From the NCBI GenBank assembly GCA_016342655.1, contig JAEINL010000005.1, positions 1 through 64,000 of the forward strand: a stretch of 64,000 bases of DNA, in the 5' to 3' direction. A model generated the notes under the pieces. It made no database searches. It was not told the DNA's origin and worked only from the letters and a program-made list of their open reading frames with translations. The position numbers and the translations under genes were made by a program. Positions 8,028 to 15,695 of the stretch are shown here, piece after piece; position 1 is the first letter of the stretch, and each line of letters begins with the position of its first letter. The DNA is from Sphaerochaeta sp. (GTDB lineage Bacteria; Spirochaetota; Spirochaetia; Sphaerochaetales; Sphaerochaetaceae).

Positions 8028-8959
8028 ACAACAATACAAACAACACAGGTCCCACAAGCATCACCCTTTTTGCAGGTGGTGGTGGAAGTATAGTAGGAAG
8101 CAAGAATGCCGACTGCAAGGAATTGCTGGCAATCGATTTCGACGAAAACTCATGTGAAGTTCTCAAGCTCAACAACACAACAGACGGAACACTGGATTTT
8201 CCAGTATGGCAAAGGGACATCCAAATTGTCACGTCTACAGAGATTATGGAAGCAACAGGACTCCAGGTGGGGGGGCTCGACATCCTTAATATGTCACCAC
8301 CGTGCCAGGGGTTCTCGACGCAAAACACCAAAAGGGACCTCAACCATCCGCTCAACCGCTTGATTTACCACGCTATCAGATTTATCAGAGAAATGCAGCC
8401 GAAGGTGTTCATCATCGAAAATGTACCTGGAATGGTACAGGGCATAATGCAAGAAAACTGGAAAAAGAAGGCAAAGGTTCTGATCAGTTTGGGATACAGG
8501 GTGAGGTGGAAAATACTTGATGCGAGCCACTACGACGTGCCACAAGCACGAGAGAGAGTATTCGTCATTGGTATCCGTAACGACCTAGGTATAACACCGA
8601 CATTCCCCAAGCCTGACTTGGATCATGTTGTCACATTCACTGAGGCAACGGGCAAGGATGGGTTCCTGACTGAGCAGTACGGGGGAAAGGTTTTCTGGGG
8701 TGACAGGCCCTGCTTCACTATCACGAAGAACAGAAATATGTCGTTCTATGGTGATAAAGGCACATACAAGCCTGGCATCGATAACATCAAAGAAATCGAT
8801 GACGTCAAGGCCCTCTGTGGTTTTCCCCGTGATTACAAGCTCATAGGGTCCTCTACTGAACAGTGGGCACGTCTTGGCAACGCCGTGATGCCACCTGTCA
8901 TGGAAGCGATAGTAAGGCATATAAGGGAAACTGTATTTGATCATCTCAACATGAACTAG
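8024..8959 (+). CDS. C5-cytosine DNA methyltransferase
   Basis: A 311-aa 5-methylcytosine methyltransferase. Motif I is ITLFAGGGGS (13-22), motif IV with the catalytic cysteine is PPCQGFS (C94), motif VI is IIENV (E132), motif VIII is QARERV (from Q174), and motif X is the LGNAVMPPVMEAI stretch near the C-terminus. The target-recognition region between motifs VIII and X is short, in line with a small monospecific enzyme. No cognate restriction gene lies beside it, so it is an orphan or a protective enzyme of the mobile element. The EVE-HNH nuclease at 13924 belongs to a family that cuts modified DNA, which makes its target sequence worth knowing. Confidence 0.93.
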   Translation: MNNNTNNTGPTSITLFAGGGGSIVGSKNADCKELLAIDFDENSCEVLKLNNTTDGTLDFPVWQRDIQIVTSTEIMEATGLQVGGLDILNMSPPCQGFSTQNTKRDLNHPLNRLIYHAIRFIREMQPKVFIIENVPGMVQGIMQENWKKKAKVLISLGYRVRWKILDASHYDVPQARERVFVIGIRNDLGITPTFPKPDLDHVVTFTEATGKDGFLTEQYGGKVFWGDRPCFTITKNRNMSFYGDKGTYKPGIDNIKEIDDVKALCGFPRDYKLIGSSTEQWARLGNAVMPPVMEAIVRHIRETVFDHLNMN

Positions 8960-9145
8960 ACAGGTTGAGAGGTCAGTTATAACAACGAGAAGGTTAGCTG
9001 GGAAACTTAGCCCAGTTAACCCTCATACCTTTAGTTGCATAGGGACTACCGGCCAGTGACCCTAGCAACACCCAGAAGTTCCGTGACCGTGGGGTTTTCT
9101 GGGAAACGACAACTATATACATGTAACGCAATAAGGAGATGAGAC
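8960..9145. other. Inverted-repeat-rich leader of the helicase-initiator operon, candidate origin
   Basis: The 186-bp stretch holds two hairpins: GTTAGCTGGG/CCCAGTTAAC (8993-9020, 9 of 10 pairs, 8-nt loop), which contains copy B of the repeat also at 3240, and CCCAGAA/TTCTGGG (9071-9103). AGTGACC and CGTGACC are near-copies between them. It directly precedes the operon with the predicted replication initiator, so an origin, oriT or operator function is plausible. This is inference from position and structure only. A ribosome site AAGGAGATGAG ends the segment. Confidence 0.45.
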
Positions 9146-9388
9146 ATGAACGAAGAGATGAGAGAAGAAATTGACGCCCTGGTACCTAAGAAAGCCTGGT
9201 TCAGCCTGAAGGAAGTCTGTGCACTGAAGAACCTCTGCTACAAGACTTCATGCAACAACACCGACCTGCAGCCGCTCAAGGGCAAGCCTGACGGCAAGAT
9301 TGGAGGGAAGAAGATGTGGCTACGGATGACGCTGATCAGCTGGCTCACCATGACAGACCAGGACATCAAGGGGGATACCACCAAATGA
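9146..9388 (+). CDS. Small HTH (excisionase-like) DNA-binding protein
   Basis: An 80-aa protein with good ribosome site (AAGGAGATGAGAC). The layout WFSLKEVCALKNLCYKTSCN, then a short basic loop and GGKKMWLRMTLISWL, is that of small winged/MerR-like helix-turn-helix proteins such as excisionases and plasmid regulators. Its stop overlaps the helicase-fusion start by 4 bp (ATGA). Likely roles are regulator of this operon or directionality factor for one of the two recombinases in the island. Confidence 0.6.
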   Translation: MNEEMREEIDALVPKKAWFSLKEVCALKNLCYKTSCNNTDLQPLKGKPDGKIGGKKMWLRMTLISWLTMTDQDIKGDTTK

Positions 9389-11580
9389 AAATCAAGGTGA
9401 CTACCGGCTTGGCTGGAACAGGGAAGAGCTATGAGATGTACAAGGCCATCAATGATTATATCCATGACAATGAAAATGATCATGTCATGGTGCTTTCATT
9501 CAACAGGGCTCTCAAAGAGAAGGCGATGTCCGAGCTTGAGGATTGCAAACGGTGTAGCATCCATACTATCCACAGCCTTTCATATGATATGCTCAAGTAC
9601 TTTATGAGACTGCCAAAGGCTTTTCAGAACCTGGCATCTGCACCAGATCAAAACGCCAGCTGTATTAATGGGGAAAAAGGCAAGTTCGATACCCTTATCC
9701 ATAAGGCGTTGCAATTATGCATAAAGGACCCTGCGTCGATACGAAAGTACTTCCAACACCGTTCCCCAAATGCAATATTCATAGATGAATTCCAAGACTT
9801 GAGACGTGACTACGTCGAGCTGGTGTTCCAGATTTCTTCAATCATGGGAACAAAGCAGGTAATCCTCATGGGCGATCCAAACCAGAAGATATACGAGTAC
9901 CTCAACGCCCATGCCAAGGATGTTCGATTCAAGGGGCTGCCCTACCCCACAAGCACAAGTATAGAGGACAACTTCTCCAAGGTGACGGAACTGTTCCATG
10001 CCCAGAAAGAAGACATCTCAAATAGTTGCCTGAATATATGCAGACGCTCGACACTTGAGATACAACAAGCCATCAACCATTTCTTATCAGGCAATGGAGG
10101 CATCCAGGGAGACCTATACTATAAATTGGACGGGCAGCAACCATCAGGGGACAAGGCAAAGGTAAGGATATTTACTACGAAAGAAGAAGAATTCATATGG
10201 GTATGTAAAGAAGTCAGCAACCTGCCTGCTGGGGCTGATATCCTCATAGTCTCACAGTATAACCATGTACTCAAAATGTATGAAAGCCTTGTGACGCAGG
10301 CGAAAGAACAGGAGATCAGCCTAGATCTATGCGCAGTAGATGAGATGGCAGTCACTACCATACATAGGCAGAAAGGATTGGAAGCAGATTTTGTGTTCCT
10401 CGTGGGAGTACAGGGAAAGGAGGTCCTAGAGAAGGTATGCCAGGACGAGATGCTATCAAAGGAGCATGATCACCTGGACATCTACAACCTGGTACCTCAG
10501 GCTGACACGGGAATAACAGACGTCATCTATACGGGCATGTCCAGGGCAAAGAAACAGTTGTCCCTCTCAACGAGTTACCCAAACTCTCCCCTTGAGGTCT
10601 TCTCAACATGCAGCCATATCTGCTTCAGTGACACCAGGAATGCCGTAGCGAAGTCCTGGAAACGGTTCCCTGTATTATCACTGGACAGGAATTTCACCCT
10701 CGACAAGCTCAAGAAGTCTTCCATAGACTCACTGATCATTAATGTAAGGGATGTCGATGCACCTTTTCTCAGATATGTACCTAAAGGCAATATCCCAAAG
10801 GATAAGGGTAAATTCCAGAAGGGGTTCGTAGGACATGAGAGAGGTGTCCCGGTCACAGTAATAAGGAACAACGGCAAAAACGGAAGTTACCAGTTCGAGA
10901 TGCTGGACCTCAACCCTCTGAAAAAGAGAGGCTACAGTGATATACAGATACTTAGACACTGCATGAACTATGTACTGAAGTTCTTCGATGAAAGGATAGA
11001 CCCAGGCAAGATGGAGATAGCAAGGCTGGACATAGCGCTATACCGTCAGTTCAATGATGCCAGTGAAGCGAAAGCCGTCCTCAACAGCTTCTACGCTGGA
11101 ATAGACCATTCTAAGATCAACAGTGTTAAAGACAACTCAGGGAATGCCTACAGTGTTGTAGAAGGCAAGAGGTTCAAATCATGGGGAATCCATACCCTGT
11201 ACCTGAACTTTCATGCGAATAAGCATGGTAAGAAACACCCCTGCGTATACAGAATATACAATACTAATAACAAGAACAGGAACTATCAGGAATCCACTGA
11301 GGATAGAAATCAAAGCGGGTATACCAAAAGGAATTGCTGGAAGGTTGAATGGAAACTTACAAGCAGCGTCCTTAGAAGAAACTATGCACTTAAAGGTAAC
11401 AACAACTGCAGAAGCCTGATGGAGTCCTTACAGCGAGATGATGCTTTCCTGCTGGACTTGTATAAAAGCATAAGCAATCACTTCAACCTGCATGTAGGCA
11501 AGATATTCGATATAGGGGAAGGTACCTCTGAGACAGCAGACACCCTACTGACTTTAGAGAGAGCAAGGCTGCATATGTAG
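9385..11580 (+). CDS. UvrD-like SF1 helicase fused to a replication-initiator-like domain
   Basis: The ORF-track start at 9316 is upstream of the real one; ATG 9385 is coupled (ATGA) to the preceding gene and begins directly with the Walker A segment, giving 731 aa. The N-terminal ~420 residues are a UvrD-type helicase: GLAGTGKS (8-15), IDEFQDL (133-139), MGDPNQKIY (162-170), VTTIHRQKGLEADFV (about 323) and YTGMSRAKKQL (about 382). The remaining ~300 residues are not helicase. They carry IARLDIALY (545-553), TLYLNFHANKHG and VYRIYNTNNKN (about 605-630) and CWKVEWKLTSSVLRR (651-665), an order and spacing reminiscent of Rep_trans initiators, ICEBs1 NicK, or filamentous-phage gpII. Since pT181-type Rep works with the UvrD-like helicase PcrA, a fusion makes functional sense. 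The initiator assignment is by eye only. The frame stops 45-50 codons before a plausible continuation (next entry). Confidence 0.65.
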   Translation: MKIKVTTGLAGTGKSYEMYKAINDYIHDNENDHVMVLSFNRALKEKAMSELEDCKRCSIHTIHSLSYDMLKYFMRLPKAFQNLASAPDQNASCINGEKGKFDTLIHKALQLCIKDPASIRKYFQHRSPNAIFIDEFQDLRRDYVELVFQISSIMGTKQVILMGDPNQKIYEYLNAHAKDVRFKGLPYPTSTSIEDNFSKVTELFHAQKEDISNSCLNICRRSTLEIQQAINHFLSGNGGIQGDLYYKLDGQQPSGDKAKVRIFTTKEEEFIWVCKEVSNLPAGADILIVSQYNHVLKMYESLVTQAKEQEISLDLCAVDEMAVTTIHRQKGLEADFVFLVGVQGKEVLEKVCQDEMLSKEHDHLDIYNLVPQADTGITDVIYTGMSRAKKQLSLSTSYPNSPLEVFSTCSHICFSDTRNAVAKSWKRFPVLSLDRNFTLDKLKKSSIDSLIINVRDVDAPFLRYVPKGNIPKDKGKFQKGFVGHERGVPVTVIRNNGKNGSYQFEMLDLNPLKKRGYSDIQILRHCMNYVLKFFDERIDPGKMEIARLDIALYRQFNDASEAKAVLNSFYAGIDHSKINSVKDNSGNAYSVVEGKRFKSWGIHTLYLNFHANKHGKKHPCVYRIYNTNNKNRNYQESTEDRNQSGYTKRNCWKVEWKLTSSVLRRNYALKGNNNCRSLMESLQRDDAFLLDLYKSISNHFNLHVGKIFDIGEGTSETADTLLTLERARLHM

Positions 11581-11765
11581 AAGAAGACGGTAAGATACCT
11601 GAGGATAGATTATGGTGGGAGAGCACTACTGAACATACTGGAGAGGAGTCAGTCTCCCCTTATGCTAGGGATGATAACAAGCAAAACTATACTACAGTCG
11701 ATACTACCTTAGAAGAGATGCCGGTATGTATAGAGGAAGAGAGCAATACTTTCAAAGTGTTATGA
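11532..11765 (+). other. Open -1 frame continuing the helicase fusion: possible frameshifted C-terminus
   Basis: The frame one base back from the helicase gene is open from 11532 to a TGA at 11763-11765 (AAYVEEDGKIPEDRLWWEST and onwards), with acidic, protein-like composition and no start codon or ribosome site of its own. The two frames overlap across an (AG)4 run at 11556-11563; loss of one AG unit would join them. It is either the lost C-terminal tail of the fusion protein, a slippage-switchable tail, or chance. Confidence 0.45.
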
Positions 11766-12291
11766 TAACGATATATGCGCAAGTCTAGGGCATAAACTGG
11801 AGGAGATTGATAGCCATACTGGTCGTTTTAGCTAGAAGTCTGGTTGGATGATGAGACAAACTGTTCCGATGCAAGGGAAAGAGATTTATAAGGGGAAAAT
11901 GCTGGTGATGATGAGAAGGAAGGAAGTCCAGGGTATATATTAAAGAAAGATTTCAACCCAGCTTGCAATGGTTACCATATAAATAGAAGGAACAACCTCC
12001 TTCTAATCCTATCAAGGGTATTCTCTTCTTCCTATACCTCAATAACAATATACGGTCTTGCAGGTTTTCACTTAAAAAACCCATAGCGTCTGGTTGTTAC
12101 CACAACGAATACACTGGGTGACTTTCAGCTTCTAAGTAATCGCAGGTGACGGTGTCTCACGCTCCTGAGTTAAAGCGAGATTGGCGGCTACTAAAGTTTA
12201 TCTTGTGCCCCCGCTCCCCTAATACCACGTAATTGGCATAATGTGGTTATAGAAGAGACCGAAAACACAAAGGTCAAAACGGAGGCAAAAC
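11766..12291. other. Non-coding stretch before the recombinase
   Basis: No convincing gene. It contains a 7-bp hairpin AGAAGGA/TCCTTCT (11985-12004), a 9-bp direct repeat GTCTGGTTG (near 11838 and 12088), and a GC-richer part (12140-12220) with short complementary segments. The inverted repeat closest to the recombinase is listed separately. This could be an attachment or regulatory region, but nothing proves it. Confidence 0.5.
12224..12247. repeat. Imperfect inverted repeat upstream of tyrosine recombinase
   Basis: ACCACGTAAT and ATAATGTGGT (8 of 10 complementary) flank a 4-bp centre, 45 bp before the recombinase start. Paired 10-11-bp arms around a short core are the layout of XerCD/integrase core sites, and ATAATGT is dif-like, but an operator for the recombinase is equally possible. 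Confidence 0.4.
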
Positions 12292-13146
12292 ATGGAAACA
12301 TCGGTTCAGAGAAAGAGGGGAGAGACAGAATACCTCGCCCTGTACCCCAAATACAGACGGGAGACCTCAGCTCTCATCAAATGGCTGCACACGAACACGA
12401 GGAGTCTCGACACGGAGTCCATCGGCGACTACCTTATATTCCTCAAGGATTGTGGCTACGCACCCCGCAGCTACAACCTCAAGCTTACAGCAATCAAGGA
12501 AAGCCTCAGGTGGGTGTTCGACCAGAGTACCGACTCGATGGACATGGGCAAGAAGATGCAGCTCGAGGCTTTCCTCAAGACACTCAAGCCGTACAAGATA
12601 CAGTCCATAGCGATTTCCGATGACAAGGTCCTGTCACGTGAAGAGGTGGACCTCTTGAGGGCTTCGGTCACACTGAGACTGGGCATCATCATATCGTTCC
12701 TCTACCATACAGGGTTGCGCATATCAGAGTTGACAGGAATCAGGCTTGACGACATCAGGGAAAACGGCGCCTATGACTACATCCAGATCCTCGGCAAGGG
12801 GAACAAGATACGTGAAATCAAATGCCGGAGGGAGCTCATGGATCAGATAAGGGATGAGTTCAATGGATCCGTCTACCTTTTCGAGTCTGAGGTATGGAGA
12901 CAGGGCAATGAAGGGGGCCGTCCCCTGAGCCGCCATAATGTCTCAAAGGCCATAACGAAGGCAGGGCTGAAATACCTGGACAGGGAGATATCAGCCCACA
13001 CGTTCAGACACTCATTCGCAACTCGCCTGATCGGTGAGGGAAAGAACATAAAAGGCGTCTCAGGTTACCTCGGCCACAGCTCGGTGAAGACGACGCTGGA
13101 CCTCTACGTCCATGACAGCCTGGAGCTTGGCGACCTGCCGGTGTGA
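12292..13146 (+). CDS. XerC/D-like tyrosine recombinase
   Basis: A 284-aa tyrosine recombinase. The N-terminal SAM-like core-binding domain spans about 1-100. The catalytic residues are visible: R in TGLRISE (about 143), HTFRHSFAT (H237 and R240), LGHSSVKTT (H about 262) and the nucleophile tyrosine in LDLYVH (about 271). It lacks the extra insertion typical of integron integrases. The ATG at 12292 follows GGAGGCAAAAC. It lies downstream of the helicase-initiator operon and is probably a resolution, inversion or integration enzyme of the mobile element; a second, longer integrase sits beside the tRNA at 15696, so the two presumably have different jobs. Confidence 0.9.
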   Translation: METSVQRKRGETEYLALYPKYRRETSALIKWLHTNTRSLDTESIGDYLIFLKDCGYAPRSYNLKLTAIKESLRWVFDQSTDSMDMGKKMQLEAFLKTLKPYKIQSIAISDDKVLSREEVDLLRASVTLRLGIIISFLYHTGLRISELTGIRLDDIRENGAYDYIQILGKGNKIREIKCRRELMDQIRDEFNGSVYLFESEVWRQGNEGGRPLSRHNVSKAITKAGLKYLDREISAHTFRHSFATRLIGEGKNIKGVSGYLGHSSVKTTLDLYVHDSLELGDLPV

Positions 13147-13923
13147 ATACCGGTCGAATAGTATAAGAGAATTCCAGCATGGCAGAATCAGATTCCTGAT
13201 ACATGGGATCCCCCTGGTACTTTTGTGTTCTGTTAAAACCATAGTAACAGGGTTCCGTGGGGTTTTGCTTTCTTTTCCGCTTTTCGGCCGACATATTATC
13301 TTATTGTCCTCCTTTCATTGCAACCAGAGAAAACATCTTTACAGCCACAATCGTCTTCAGTCTTCGGCAGAAACAGTACAACCAATGACCCACGAGGGAA
13401 ATATAACCTGTAATCGCCATCACGAGGTAAAGAGAAGACTGCCAATCCAAAGTGGACATTTGTCCTGTTTGAATTCTTTGGTTTCCTTCAATTGACGCCG
13501 AAGGTACTTCATGTGTGCGTATTTGATTAGGTAGGAATGATCAGATTAATGGCAGTTGCTTCTAGCTCATACCACACTCACATATATGCACTAGGATCAG
13601 CCATACCGCATCCAGTAGACTAAGGAAGCAAATTACCTAGTCTATGAATCTGGGCTTGGTATGGAGAGCTTTGGACTCAGCTGGTCGATTAGTGCATATC
13701 AAAAGTTGTAACTATGATTGTTAACTAGACTTAATCTATGGTTAAGTTAAGCTCTGATTTGGTGTATGGTGAATATGAAGAGCGTTCTCTGTCAAGTAGA
13801 AACCAACTGAACCAAGTTTTTCAAATGAGATAGTAACGGCGCTTTGACTCTACAAGGCTACAATTGGTTTGTAATCCATCTGATTGCTCACAAAGAATAC
13901 TATTAACAACCAGCAAATGGAGA
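13147..13923. other. Long non-coding stretch with a nested palindrome
   Basis: No supported gene in 777 bp; the 127-codon ORF at 13112-13495 runs antisense to and out of the recombinase gene and has no ribosome site or family features. The region contains the 116-bp nested palindrome at 13584-13699 (separate entry). The rest is AT-rich and featureless to me. Confidence 0.6.
13584..13699. repeat. 116-bp nested palindrome (four stacked arms)
   Basis: From outside in: ATATGCACTA/TAGTGCATAT (13584-13593, 13690-13699, perfect), GATCAG/CTGGTC (13595-13600, 13681-13686, one G-T type mismatch), CCATACC/GGTATGG (13601-13607, 13658-13664, perfect) and TAGACTAAGG/CCTAGTCTA (13616-13625, 13636-13644, one bulge). 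Unpaired bases are asymmetric. It could fold as a cruciform or long hairpin in single-stranded DNA or RNA. Candidates are a single-strand origin, a recombination site, a MITE or a structured RNA. Confidence 0.6.
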
Positions 13924-15552
13924 TTACGTTTTGAAAATATGTTTTCTATGATATTCAAAATATTTCTTCTGCTTTTCTGTCAGTGTTTTGTGTAATCTCA
14001 TATATATGGAAATTCCTAGTCTTGAAAGATCTTCTTCTGAAATATGGGGGGAAATACTAATTTTACCCTCATTATCAAATGATATAAGTCCTTGGTCAAA
14101 TGCCCTATCCAGATTTGGGACAAGTAATAATCCATTATCTTTATCAGTAGACTCTAAAAGAGTACAAGCCTTCCAAGGCTTTATATGTGAAGCAATCAAC
14201 ATGTTTTCATTACGGCACCCAGTAACACTGCAATAATTCCAGTATTGGAGTAATGACTTTCGGTACGAACCTTGCCCTACTCTTGCCATAACCACTGTCT
14301 CTCGCTCATTAGGGGTAAGAGAGTCATATTGTTCTAAGTGTTCTGTGAAGCGAAATTCAGTAATCTGTTGATCTTCTAATTCTTGACTAACAGTAGCAAT
14401 AATCCAAACAAAGGAATGGGCATCAAGAAGAGATACTTCCTCAATGCCAAATTCAATTAGTAGTTGTTGGACCTGTTTAATATACGAAATATAAAGATTG
14501 TAGTTATCCCATGAACAGTTACCTGAAAGGGTAAAATCTTGAATACCTAAGAGCTTTAATGCCATCTCAAATCGAGTAGTACTCACGGGCAAGTATTGCA
14601 ATTTATTTTTTAAGAAAAAGAAAAAGGACATCAACGAATAGTGATTTGGGATAAGCTCCTGCAACAATATAAACGATTCCCGATCACTCTTAATTCCTCT
14701 ATAAAAATCAAAAAATGCTTGCTCCAACCGTTTTGAGGTATCTTTGTTAGGTCCAATCGATGCAAATCTTTCCACATCCTGCCATGGAACAAGATTCTTC
14801 CGGGCTTGCAAGGCAGCTACGACCTTAGCAAAGATTCTACCCGTGCCAATTTCCTTTTCCTTCCATTCTTCGTAGTCCAGTAGTATATTTGCTTTGCTAA
14901 AAACAGAGTCTTTGTATCCTTCACTATTTAATAGATATTCATTTTGAGAAAAGGAAGTAAATCCTTCGTTGCTATTTTGGTTTACCAAAGCTTTGAACAT
15001 GTCAAAATAGGTTAAAAATCTCACGGTATCTATTATTTGGGTTGATTGTACATTTCGAATAGGAATATTATGCAATCTATCGTTGATAATGTCGAATGAT
15101 ACTTTTGAAATAGGATAAGTTGAAGCTTGGATACCAGCAAAAATCAAGGGATCCTCTTCCTTGATTGCAGTATCTTCCAAATCGCTAAGAAGCAAAGGAT
15201 TATTGAGATGTGTCGAAATATATTCTAATTTTACCCTGTAACGTGGTATTTGGCCATCATCCTTGTTTATCCAAAAATCACTTTTATCTGAAACAATTTT
15301 TTGTGGCTGTGACATAACCCTTACAATTGCATATATTCCTGGTTGCAATCTAGGATTTCCGCCTAATTTCTTTTTTGACCTATTGTCTCTACCAACCCTA
15401 ATAATCCCTAACTCTCCAGATTTAAAATAGTCTTTATGGAAATCAGAAATTGAATAGATATCCTCAGTTACTCCAGATTTAATGAACCGATCAATTTCCC
15501 ATTTGTTCGGATTACACATGAACATCCAATAGCCAGTATTTGGTTTTTTCAT
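13924..15552 (-). CDS. EVE-HNH modification-dependent (type IV) endonuclease
   Basis: A 542-aa protein. Residues 1 to about 135 have the look of an EVE/PUA-fold reader (GYWMFMCNPNKW start, ELGIIRVGRDNR, PGIYAIVRV, YRVKLEYIS), a domain that flips and reads modified bases. The C-terminus (about 435-505) is an HNH_2-type nuclease: SVTGC, LIASHIKPW, NGLLLVPNLDRAFDQGLISF. EVE-HNH proteins include characterised nucleases that cut DNA with 5-methyl- or 5-hydroxymethylcytosine, so this is a likely anti-phage type IV restriction enzyme. The middle 300 residues are not recognised. It is a single gene with an operator-like palindrome upstream. Codon use is AT-rich compared with the chromosomal genes to the right, in line with acquisition by transfer. 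Confidence 0.8.
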   Translation of the reverse strand: MKKPNTGYWMFMCNPNKWEIDRFIKSGVTEDIYSISDFHKDYFKSGELGIIRVGRDNRSKKKLGGNPRLQPGIYAIVRVMSQPQKIVSDKSDFWINKDDGQIPRYRVKLEYISTHLNNPLLLSDLEDTAIKEEDPLIFAGIQASTYPISKVSFDIINDRLHNIPIRNVQSTQIIDTVRFLTYFDMFKALVNQNSNEGFTSFSQNEYLLNSEGYKDSVFSKANILLDYEEWKEKEIGTGRIFAKVVAALQARKNLVPWQDVERFASIGPNKDTSKRLEQAFFDFYRGIKSDRESFILLQELIPNHYSLMSFFFFLKNKLQYLPVSTTRFEMALKLLGIQDFTLSGNCSWDNYNLYISYIKQVQQLLIEFGIEEVSLLDAHSFVWIIATVSQELEDQQITEFRFTEHLEQYDSLTPNERETVVMARVGQGSYRKSLLQYWNYCSVTGCRNENMLIASHIKPWKACTLLESTDKDNGLLLVPNLDRAFDQGLISFDNEGKISISPHISEEDLSRLGISIYMRLHKTLTEKQKKYFEYHRKHIFKT

Positions 15553-15581
15553 TTAATTGTTTTCCTTTATATAATTAACAT

Positions 15582-15602
15582 ACTAAAGGATGTCCTTTTA
15601 GT
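15582..15602 (-). promoter_or_regulatory. Operator-like palindrome upstream of EVE-HNH gene
   Basis: ACTAAAGGA and TCCTTTTAGT flank a 2-bp centre, complementary except for one extra T, 30 bp before the start codon. Such a site at the promoter of a restriction gene suggests controlled expression. No controller gene is adjacent. Confidence 0.45.
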
Positions 15603-15695
15603 AAATCAAGCACAAACGATATTTCAAAGTAAAACATTGGTTGCCTCTGTTGCCCTCACTAATGACTACATAAAAATCCAGCTATATCCAGTGGG

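Noticed and set aside
12292-13146. Integron integrase with attC-like palindrome at 13584
   Set aside because: The recombinase lacks the integron-specific insertion, and the palindrome lacks the RYYYAAC/GTTRRRY ends of attC.
13112-13495. 127-codon ORF downstream of the recombinase
   Set aside because: Begins antisense to nothing but inside the recombinase end, no ribosome site and odd composition; treated as spurious.
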